From DATBGZ01 sp036557785 (GTDB lineage Bacteria > Actinomycetota > Actinomycetes > Mycobacteriales > Micromonosporaceae): a stretch of DNA of 64,000 bases. The notes beneath the pieces are model-generated. The model ran no database searches, was not told where the DNA came from, and saw only the letters and a program-made list of their open reading frames with translations. The position numbers were made by a program, and so were the translations under genes. This document shows, one piece after another, positions 57,905 through 64,000 of this stretch; position 1 is the stretch's first letter, and each line of letters begins with the position of its first letter. Where the stretch lies: assembly GCA_036557785.1 (NCBI GenBank), contig DATBGZ010000088.1, positions 93,093 to 157,092 on the forward strand, read 5' to 3'.

Positions 57905-58681
57905 GTGGGAGACTTCGTACGGCTGGAGAAGGCGGATGGGATCGGAACGATCCGGCTGGACCGGCCACCGATGAACGCGCTCAACGCGCAGGTGCAGGAC
58001 GAGCTCGTCGCGGCCACGCAGGAGGCGGCGCTCGACGAGACCGTGCGGGCGGTCGTCGTCTATGGCGGGGAGAAGGTCTTCGCGGCCGGCGCGGACATCA
58101 GGCAGATGCTGGAGATGTCGTACGAGGACATGTCGGCCCGAGCGGGCGCGCTCAGCGCCGCCCTGGGCGCGGTGGCCGGGGTGCCGAAGCCCGTCGTCGC
58201 GGCCATCAACGGGTACGCCCTCGGCGGCGGCTGCGAGATCGCGCTCGCCTGCGACTGGCGGGTAGCCGCCGCTGACGCGAAGCTCGGCCTGCCCGAGATC
58301 GCGCTCGGGGTGATTCCCGGCGGCGGCGGGACGCAGCGCCTGGCCCGGCTCGTCGGCTCGGCCCGGGCCAAACAGCTCGTGCTGACCGGACGTCTGGTCG
58401 ACGGCACCGAGGCGCACGCGATCGGCCTGGTCGACACGGTCGTGCCGGCGGGCGAGAGCGTCTACGAGGCGGCGCTGGCGATGGTGCGCCGATACGTCGA
58501 CGGTCCCGCACGGGCGATCCGTGCCGCGAAGCTCGCCATCGATGGCGGCCTCGGCATGGAGCTGCCGCGGGCGCTGGAGTGGGAGAGCCAGCTCTTCGCG
58601 GAGCTCTTCGCGACGGAGGACCGCATCGAGGGCATGACCGCGTTCGTCGAGAAGCGCAAACCCACCTTCCGGGGCCGCTGA
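57905..58681 (+). CDS. Enoyl-CoA hydratase
   Basis: 258 aa from GTG 57905 with GGAGG upstream. Crotonase fold: the oxyanion-hole region 'GGEKVFAAGADIRQMLEM', 'INGYALGGGCEIALACDWRVAA', 'LGLPEIALGVIPGGGGTQRLARLVG' in outline. Both catalytic Glu of hydratases are present (in 'GGGCEIALA' and 'GLPEIALG'). It hydrates trans-2-enoyl-CoA in beta-oxidation. It precedes the IlvG-like gene by 72 bp, separated by a TTACC...GTAG palindrome-like site. Confidence 0.93.
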   Translation: MGDFVRLEKADGIGTIRLDRPPMNALNAQVQDELVAATQEAALDETVRAVVVYGGEKVFAAGADIRQMLEMSYEDMSARAGALSAALGAVAGVPKPVVAAINGYALGGGCEIALACDWRVAAADAKLGLPEIALGVIPGGGGTQRLARLVGSARAKQLVLTGRLVDGTEAHAIGLVDTVVPAGESVYEAALAMVRRYVDGPARAIRAAKLAIDGGLGMELPRALEWESQLFAELFATEDRIEGMTAFVEKRKPTFRGR

Positions 58682-58708
58682 GGCCGCCTGTCGCGGGATC
58701 TCCTAGAG

Positions 58709-58723
58709 TTACCGGCGAGTAGC
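58709..58723 (+). promoter_or_regulatory. Candidate operator TTACCGGCGAGTAGC
   Basis: The sequence TTACC-GGCG-AGTAGC resembles an inverted repeat with TTAC and GTAg half-sites and sits in the gap before the IlvG-like gene. A similar TTACC-GACA-GGTAA occurs in front of etfB (63783-63796). The similarity suggests a shared repressor of lipid-metabolism genes (inference). Confidence 0.35.
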
Positions 58724-58753
58724 AAACCGGCGAGCGCTTTGCGGGAGGCAGCC

Positions 58754-60382
58754 ATGACCGAGCACGAGACCGTCGAGGGCCACGGCGGGCAGCTCGCCCT
58801 CGCCGCGCTCGCGCCGTTCGGGGTCACCGAGCTGTTCACCCTCTCGGGCGGGCACGTCTTCCCGCTGTACGACGCCGCGCACACTGATGGAATGAAGATT
58901 ATCGACGTACGCCACGAGCAGTCCGCGGTCTTCGCCGCCGAGGCAGTCTCGAAGCTCCAGCGACGCCCCGGCCTCGCGGTGCTCACCGCCGGACCGGGGG
59001 TCACCAACGGCGTCTCCGGTATCACCTCGGCCCACTTCAACGGCGCGCCGGTGGTCGTCCTCGGCGGACGCGCGCCCCAGTACCGCTGGGGGGCGGGGAG
59101 CCTGCAGGAGATCGACCACGTGCCGCTGCTGGCTCCGGTGACCAAGTACGCCACCACCGTCACGGCTACCGCTGACATCCCGGCCGTGCTGCGGCGTGCG
59201 GCCATCACGGCCCTGAGCCCGCACCGGGGCCCCGTCTTCCTTGACCTCCCGCTGGATGTCGTCTTCGACAAGGCGACCGCGCCGCTGCCGACAGATTCCA
59301 CAGTGGAGCCTCTCGAGCCCGATCCGGAGGAGGTCGCCAAGGCGGCCGCCCTGCTCGCCGCAGCGCAGCGCCCCGTTATTGTCGCGGGCTCCGATGTCTA
59401 TGCCGGCGACGCGATCGCGGCCCTGCGCGAGGCGGCGGAGTCGCTGCAGATCCCGGTCTTCACCAACGGGATGGGGCGGGGCAGCCTGCCGCCCGGTCAC
59501 CCGCTCGGCTTCAGCAGAGCGCGGCGCGCGGCGCTCAAGGGCGCCGACGTCGTCGCGGTCGTCGGTACGCCGCTGGACTTCCGCATCAACTTCGGCGACT
59601 TCGGCGAGGCCCAGGTCGTGCACATCGTCGACGCGCCGAGCCAGCGCGCCACGCACACCACGCCCGCCGCCTCGCCCGCGGGTGACCTGCGGCTTATCCT
59701 CTCGGCGCTCGCCGACCACCGGGGAGTCCGGGCCGACCACAGCGACTGGGTGGCCCAACTGCGGGGGATCGAGGAGGCCGCGCAGGCTGCCGAGGTCGCC
59801 GAGCTCGAAGCCGACACCGACCCGATCAAGCCGAGCCGGGTCTACGGCGAGCTGCGTAAGATCCTCGATCCCGATGCCGTGACGATCGGCGACGGCGGGG
59901 ACTTCGTGTCGTACGCGGGCCGTTACCTTCAGCCGGCGCAACCCGGAACCTGGCTCGACCCTGGGCCGTACGGCTGTCTCGGGACCGGCATGGGCTACGC
60001 CATCGGAGCTCGGGTGACCTACCCCGACCGGCAGATCTGCGTGCTCCTCGGGGACGGTGCGGCGGGATTCTCGCTCATGGATGTCGAGTCGCTGGTGCGA
60101 CAGCAGTTGCCGGTCGTCATGGTCGTCGGCAACAACGGCATCTGGGGGCTGGAGAAGCACCCGATGCGGCTGTTCTACGGCTACGACGTCGCGGCAGACC
60201 TGCAACCCGGACTGCGCTACGACACGGTGGTTCGGGCGCTCGGCGGAGCCGGAGAGACAGTATCGAAGCCGGCCGACATCGCGGCGGCGCTGCGCCGGGC
60301 GTTCGACGCCGGCGTGCCGTACCTGGTCAACGTGCTCACCGACCCCGACGACCAGTACCCCCGCTCGGCCAACCTGGCCTGA
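58754..60382 (+). CDS. Acetolactate-synthase-like TPP enzyme (IlvG-type)
   Basis: 542 aa from ATG 58754 with GGGAGG upstream. The catalytic Glu is in 'IIDVRHEQSAVFAAEA' (~52-67), and the TPP-binding motif runs from 'LGDGAAGFSLMDVESL' to 'VVGNNGIWG'. The phrases 'FTLSGGHVFPLYD' and 'LQEIDHVPLLAPVTKYA' match mycobacterial IlvG (Rv1820) rather than the large subunit IlvB, which is also partnered by IlvN. 2-hydroxyacyl-CoA lyase activity is the main alternative for such orphan members, and the enoyl-CoA hydratase neighbour fits that idea. Confidence 0.85.
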   Translation: MTEHETVEGHGGQLALAALAPFGVTELFTLSGGHVFPLYDAAHTDGMKIIDVRHEQSAVFAAEAVSKLQRRPGLAVLTAGPGVTNGVSGITSAHFNGAPVVVLGGRAPQYRWGAGSLQEIDHVPLLAPVTKYATTVTATADIPAVLRRAAITALSPHRGPVFLDLPLDVVFDKATAPLPTDSTVEPLEPDPEEVAKAAALLAAAQRPVIVAGSDVYAGDAIAALREAAESLQIPVFTNGMGRGSLPPGHPLGFSRARRAALKGADVVAVVGTPLDFRINFGDFGEAQVVHIVDAPSQRATHTTPAASPAGDLRLILSALADHRGVRADHSDWVAQLRGIEEAAQAAEVAELEADTDPIKPSRVYGELRKILDPDAVTIGDGGDFVSYAGRYLQPAQPGTWLDPGPYGCLGTGMGYAIGARVTYPDRQICVLLGDGAAGFSLMDVESLVRQQLPVVMVVGNNGIWGLEKHPMRLFYGYDVAADLQPGLRYDTVVRALGGAGETVSKPADIAAALRRAFDAGVPYLVNVLTDPDDQYPRSANLA

Positions 60383-60387
60383 GGCGT

Positions 60388-62475
60388 TCAGAAGCCGGCG
60401 CGCAGCCGGGCGGTGAAGGCTTCCAGCGCGTCGCGGTAGCGTCTGCGCCGCGGGGGCTTGCTGGCGCGTGACACGGCCGTGGCGGGCCGATGCCGTGCCA
60501 GCAGCGCCACGAGCAGCGTGGTCGGGACCCAGAACACCTCGAGCGAGATCCGCCACAGCGATGGCGGCACGGGTACATAGGGGAGCATCCAGATGCCGCG
60601 ATCTATGGCTCCCAGGAGTGCGAACACCCCCATGGCGCAGGTGAGGAAGCCCAGCCCCGGGTGTCGCTTGCGATACAGCATTGCCCCGAAGACGACCCAC
60701 CCGACGCCAAGCAGGTTGAGCCCGATCGCGGTCAGCAGCGACGCCGGGTCCACAGTGCCAAAGATGCCCACGACAAGACCGGCGACGCACAGCAGGAGGC
60801 CGAACGCGCCCGCGGCCGACCACCGCAGCACGCGCCACCACGCGAGAAGGAGGGCCAGCCCGATGAGCACCGCCTCACCGACCACAGCCCGTACCTCGAT
60901 CCGGCCCAGACCCCGCGCGCCGTACCAGTCGCAGCCACTGGGCAGTTGAGCGGCCGCGGGGTCGAAGCGTGAGCAGACATAGAGCTTGAGCACCTGGACC
61001 GGCTCGCCGACGTACCGGGCCGGGGCCCGGCCGGAGGGGAGGTTGTCCGCATCGCAGGACGGCAACACGCGGGGCGCGGAGCCGGCAACCGGGTCCTGCC
61101 AACACGAACCGACGCCCTGTCCGTCCCACCAGAAGTCCATACCGTTGCGACCCGGGGTGCCGTCCGGGCTCACACCCAGGTGGTTGCCGTAGTACCGGTT
61201 GTGGTGCGACGTGTCGACCTGTGCGCCGAGCCGCCGGATGCCGTGCAGGATTCCGGGCTCCCAGGCGCTGGCGAACCCCACGTAGTCGTTGCCGTAGACC
61301 CAGTTGTCGCGCCAGGTGTCGTAGTTGCCGCCCAGGTTGAGGACCCCGGTTCCGGGCGGCACGCCGACCGCCGGGCAGACCACGCCGTCGGTGTCGCCGC
61401 GCTGGTCGTACGGCTTGGCGCAGGTACCGTCGCGGACAAAGCCGTAATAGTTCGCGTTGTTGTTGCCGATGGAGTTGCCCTCGAACAGGGCGTGGTTCTG
61501 GGGCAGGGCCGAGCTACGGCCGGAGGCGCTGCTGGTCGACAGACCCACGCTGTTGTGCAGGAACCGGTTGTCGTGCGCCCAGACCGAGTCCCCGGCCGTG
61601 CCCGAGTAGCCCTGCACGTTGTCATGGCCATAACAGTTATGAATCTCTATGGCATAGCGGGTGACGTCGTAGCGGGCGTTGGCGTTGAGGTTCGGGGTCG
61701 AGTCGGCCCGGATGCCGGCGTTGCCGTTGCCGTACGCCTCGCAGCCCGAGAGCAGCCCGTGGTCGTCGGCTCGGGCGAGGAAGCCGGACCCGCCCGTCCA
61801 CCGGCCGAGCATCGACTCGACCGCGAAGCCGTCCGTGTCCCTGATCAGCAGCGCGTTTGCGGTGGCCCGCTCCACGGTGAAGTTCCGTAGGTAGATCCCC
61901 GGCGACTGGTCCACGAGGAGCGTGTTGAGCTTGCGGTACTGCCCGGTGATGACGACATCGCTGGGCGCCGCGCCCGTGCCCTCGATCTGCAGGTTCTTCT
62001 TTTCGAGGATGGCGACGAGATTCTGGTTGTTCGGGCACCGGACCTGCTGGTCGTGGTCGAGGACCGGGTCGCCCGCAGCGCCCGGTCCGGCCGCCAAGCT
62101 GGCGCAGTCGGCGCTCGGGTCCGCGAGGCTCGGTTCCTCGCGGTACTCACCGGGCAGAACTTTGATGATCATGCCCGGTGACGTGACGTGGTTGACCGCC
62201 TCCTGCAGGTCATGGAACCCGTTTGCCTGGCACTTGGTCCACAGATCCTGGTTCGCCTTGAGCAGTTTGCTGCTGTACGCGGCGGTCCGCAGCGTGAAGT
62301 CCACGACGTCGGTCGTGCAGACGAGCAGGGCGGAGCCGGTGGTGCGGTACTCGGGGACGGTTCCGGCGTCCTCGGGTGCCGTCGTCCCGGCATCGTCCCG
62401 GGCCCACGCAACTCCGGGCGCCAGCGAGGCCATACCTGCGAGGACAGCCGTCAGTACCAGCGGCCAACGCCTCAT
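60388..62475 (-). CDS. Exported parallel beta-helix protein with C-terminal membrane domain
   Basis: 695 aa from ATG 62475. Signal peptide 1-25 ('MRRWPLVLTAVLAGMASLAPG'), then a right-handed beta-helix region (~95-480) with coils such as 'LYLRNFTVERATANALLI'-like motifs ('IYLRNFTVERATANALLIRD'), 'GNGNAGIRAD', 'HNSVGLSTSSA' and 'RDNWVYGNDYVGFASAWEPG', typical of pectin-lyase-like folds. The last ~170 residues contain about four to five membrane helices and a basic tail. An extracellular carbohydrate-binding or lyase-like domain anchored to the membrane is predicted. No catalytic residues are certain. It is convergent with the IlvG-like gene. Confidence 0.85.
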   Translation of the reverse strand: MRRWPLVLTAVLAGMASLAPGVAWARDDAGTTAPEDAGTVPEYRTTGSALLVCTTDVVDFTLRTAAYSSKLLKANQDLWTKCQANGFHDLQEAVNHVTSPGMIIKVLPGEYREEPSLADPSADCASLAAGPGAAGDPVLDHDQQVRCPNNQNLVAILEKKNLQIEGTGAAPSDVVITGQYRKLNTLLVDQSPGIYLRNFTVERATANALLIRDTDGFAVESMLGRWTGGSGFLARADDHGLLSGCEAYGNGNAGIRADSTPNLNANARYDVTRYAIEIHNCYGHDNVQGYSGTAGDSVWAHDNRFLHNSVGLSTSSASGRSSALPQNHALFEGNSIGNNNANYYGFVRDGTCAKPYDQRGDTDGVVCPAVGVPPGTGVLNLGGNYDTWRDNWVYGNDYVGFASAWEPGILHGIRRLGAQVDTSHHNRYYGNHLGVSPDGTPGRNGMDFWWDGQGVGSCWQDPVAGSAPRVLPSCDADNLPSGRAPARYVGEPVQVLKLYVCSRFDPAAAQLPSGCDWYGARGLGRIEVRAVVGEAVLIGLALLLAWWRVLRWSAAGAFGLLLCVAGLVVGIFGTVDPASLLTAIGLNLLGVGWVVFGAMLYRKRHPGLGFLTCAMGVFALLGAIDRGIWMLPYVPVPPSLWRISLEVFWVPTTLLVALLARHRPATAVSRASKPPRRRRYRDALEAFTARLRAGF

Positions 62476-62521
62476 GGGCGCCCACCCTAGGGGTGGTCAC
62501 CCATCGGCGCAACGGTTGGAC

Positions 62522-62902
62522 TCAGCCGTCGGTCGGCGGCCTCTCATCAGTCGTTCGGCTCTGCTCCCCTGACCGGAAGTCCCGGTCGGGCGGCCGGGGA
62601 GGGTTTGGCCTGGGCGGTGGGGTGGTGCGCAGCCGGGAGAGGAACTCGGGATCGTCGTCCGGCGCGAGCGGGCGCGGACCCGCTGGCATCTGCGGCGTCG
62701 TCAGCGGCCCGGACCCGCGTCCGGGTCGGCCGAGCCAGAGGTAGAGGGCGGGGCCGACCACGGGTAGCAGGACGATCGTCGCGACCCAGGCTCCTCGGGG
62801 CAGGCGTCTGACCTCGCCGTGCTCGGCGGACAGAGCGCTGATCAGCGCCACCGCCCCGAGCGCCAGCGCCAGCAGGAACGCGAGCAGAAGGAAACGCGCC
62901 AT
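62522..62902 (-). CDS. Small membrane protein with PLDc_N-like helices
   Basis: 126 aa from ATG 62902 (upstream ATGs at 62911 and 62914 also possible). Two hydrophobic segments ('LLLAFLLALALGAVALISAL' and 'GAWVATIVLLPVVGPALYLWLG') match the PLDc_N region seen in cardiolipin-synthase relatives and in small stand-alone proteins. A Pro/Arg-rich cytoplasmic tail follows. It is downstream of two DUF202 genes on the same strand. Function unknown. Confidence 0.7.
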   Translation of the reverse strand: MARFLLLAFLLALALGAVALISALSAEHGEVRRLPRGAWVATIVLLPVVGPALYLWLGRPGRGSGPLTTPQMPAGPRPLAPDDDPEFLSRLRTTPPPRPNPPRPPDRDFRSGEQSRTTDERPPTDG

Positions 62903-62956
62903 AACGTGCATCATGCCCGCGGCAGGTTGCGGGCCCATCACGGGGGACTGTGAGCG

Positions 62957-63289
62957 TCACACCACGAGCACGGCAACGACGAGACCGAGCGCCGCGACCA
63001 CGATCGCGACGACCGCGGCAGCGCTGCCCACCGGGGCGGCGCCCCGGCGAACGATCGTCAGTGCCCGGACCCGCCGGTGTGCCACGGTCAGGAGCGCGAC
63101 CCAGCCCAGCGCGACCAGACCGAGCCCCGCGACGGCGGCTGGCCGCGCCCCGCTGGTCACGACGCGACCCGTCGCCAGCAGGGCGACCACGGTGACCGAA
63201 AGCGTCAGGCGCCGCCAGGACAGCCGGGTGCGCTCGGCCTGCAGGCCCGGGTCGCCGGGGGCATCGGGATCGACCATGTCCGTACCCAC
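62957..63289 (-). CDS. DUF202 domain membrane protein
   Basis: 110 aa from GTG 63289; ATG 63277 also possible. The DUF202 signature 'LQAERTRLSWRRLTLSVTVVALLATG' (in outline) precedes three hydrophobic segments. Family proteins are small membrane proteins of unknown function, often in pairs. It is 7 bp after the preceding DUF202 gene, forming an operon. Confidence 0.8.
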   Translation of the reverse strand: MGTDMVDPDAPGDPGLQAERTRLSWRRLTLSVTVVALLATGRVVTSGARPAAVAGLGLVALGWVALLTVAHRRVRALTIVRRGAAPVGSAAAVVAIVVAALGLVVAVLVV

Positions 63290-63296
63290 GCCGTTC

Positions 63297-63707
63297 CTAG
63301 GACCGGATGGCCGTGGTGACGACGAGCGCGAGCAGGACGACAGCGCCCGTGGTGATGATCAGCGCGAGGACGGTGGGGAAGCGCGACGGCGGCAGCGGCT
63401 GGCCGACTCGCATGGCCCGTTCCGCGCGTGCCCAGTGGTCGATCGCGCGCAGCGCCACCGCGCCGCCGACCACGAACAGCACCACGGCGATCGCTTCGCG
63501 CACATGTGGCCAGCGCAGTGGCGGGACGAACGCCGCGACGGCCAGGCCACCACCGATCAGCGCGAGCGCGGTGCGGATCCAGGCGAGGAAAGTGCGCTCG
63601 TTCGCGAGCGAGAAGCGGTAGTCGGGCGTCGTACCGACCGTCCCCGCCTCGCTCGGGTCGAACCACCCACGCAGGGTGCGCTCGACCCACCTGTAGCTGC
63701 GCCGCAC
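63297..63707 (-). CDS. YidH-type DUF202 membrane protein
   Basis: 136 aa from GTG 63707. Motif 'RFSLANERTFLAWIRTALALIGGGLAVAAF' (in outline) identifies the YidH group of DUF202, with three to four membrane segments. It is transcribed first in the three-gene minus-strand unit (two DUF202 genes and the PLDc_N-like gene), divergent from etfB. Confidence 0.85.
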   Translation of the reverse strand: MRRSYRWVERTLRGWFDPSEAGTVGTTPDYRFSLANERTFLAWIRTALALIGGGLAVAAFVPPLRWPHVREAIAVVLFVVGGAVALRAIDHWARAERAMRVGQPLPPSRFPTVLALIITTGAVVLLALVVTTAIRS

Positions 63708-63782
63708 CCCGCCATTGTCCGGCCGTCGCCAGGGCGCCTGTGGTCGGTGCCATAGGGTGTCCGTACCGGCAGCCGCAGTACA

Positions 63783-63796
63783 TTACCGACAGGTAA
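63783..63796 (+). promoter_or_regulatory. Palindrome TTACC-N4-GGTAA before etfB
   Basis: TTACC (63783-63787) and GGTAA (63792-63796) are perfect inverted half-sites located 43 bp before the etfB start, in the likely promoter. This is a typical repressor operator form. Confidence 0.5.
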
Positions 63797-63838
63797 CATC
63801 TGGCCGTCACGTCCCTGCATAGAAACCGTTGGAGAGCG

Positions 63839-64000
63839 ATGAAGATCGTTGTGCTCGTCAAGCAGGTGCCGGATTCGGGGTCGGAGCGGAGCCTGCGTGG
63901 TGACGATGGCACCGTGGATCGGGCGTCGGCGAACAACGTGATCAATGAGATGGATGAGTACGCGATCGAGGAGGCGCTGCGGTTGCGGGAGGCGCTCGGT
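63839..64000 (+). CDS. etfB: Electron transfer flavoprotein beta subunit (partial, runs off window)
   Basis: 54 codons visible from ATG 63839, with GGAGAG just upstream. The N terminus 'MKIVVLVKQVPDSGSERSL' and 'NNVINEMDEYAIEEALRLRE' are diagnostic of EtfB. EtfAB carries electrons from acyl-CoA dehydrogenases to the respiratory chain, so it should be followed by etfA beyond the window. A TTACC...GGTAA palindrome lies in its promoter region. Confidence 0.95.
   Translation, partial: MKIVVLVKQVPDSGSERSLRGDDGTVDRASANNVINEMDEYAIEEALRLREALG

Noticed and set aside
1..64000. tRNA, rRNA, tmRNA or RNase P genes
   Set aside because: No cloverleaf-like GGTTCGAATCC arms or conserved RNA cores were noticed on either strand, although short RNA genes can be missed by eye.

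Overview
The window is chromosomal DNA of a high-GC actinobacterium. The evidence is the uniformly GC-rich coding, frequent GTG starts, many 4-bp ATGA/GTGA overlaps, a mycobacterial-type NAD-glutamate dehydrogenase of about 180 kDa, a tuberculostearic-acid-type tmsAB gene pair, a perfect CebR box, and several families that are mainly actinobacterial (GT87, DUF1990, DUF6232, DUF202 pairs). I cannot fix the genus. Micromonosporales-, Frankiales- or Sporichthyales-like lineages would fit. I see no rRNA, tRNA, CRISPR array, integrase or transposase. The only visible gene decay is an aldehyde dehydrogenase tail.

Layout. (1) 1-7158: the end of an ABC exporter and a methyltransferase on +, facing a - strand block of a GT4 glycosyltransferase, a methyltransferase, a toroid 'prenyltransferase-like' protein and a TIR-TM-WD40 protein. 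(2) 7399-13456: a complete five-gene peptide ABC importer with a strong hairpin after the binding-protein gene. (3) 13508-17595: tmsA, tmsB, a bacterial ERG2/sigma-1-receptor homologue, an ArsR-type regulator and a small membrane coiled-coil protein. (4) 17681-19782: an XRE regulator and an ABC-2 exporter behind palindromic sites. (5) 19910-29901: htpG, dps, a CebR-box Tat/lipoprotein beta-glucosidase, an SPFH protein, proA, a PspC protein, an uncharacterised protein and a second ABC-2 exporter. (6) 29921-35098: a LigD-type polymerase domain, then a desaturase/oxidoreductase/TetR operon with a leaderless promoter carrying TetR-like operators, then a GT87 mannosyltransferase. (7) 35099-37449: hairpin repeats, a secreted phosphoesterase, an aldehyde dehydrogenase remnant and a MerR regulator. 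(8) 37457-43185: a thiamine operon (cytX-thiE-thiO-thiS-thiG-tenI-like-thiD) under a TPP riboswitch. (9) 43315-55023: gltD, a peroxiredoxin, a DUF3754 protein, NAD-GDH, a class B PBP and an ABC ATPase. (10) 55028-64000: small enzymes and DUF proteins, enoyl-CoA hydratase, an IlvG-like TPP enzyme, a beta-helix membrane protein, DUF202 membrane proteins and the start of etfB.

The most unusual element is the ERG2/sigma-1-receptor homologue next to the 10-methyl fatty acid genes, with both family acidic residues conserved. Next are the TIR-WD40 protein beside an undescribed glycan/lipid-type cluster, the leaderless TetR-controlled pigment/lipid operon, several families of intergenic palindromes, and a dispersed 11-bp palindrome (TCCACWGTGGA). 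Most of the window is ordinary housekeeping DNA.
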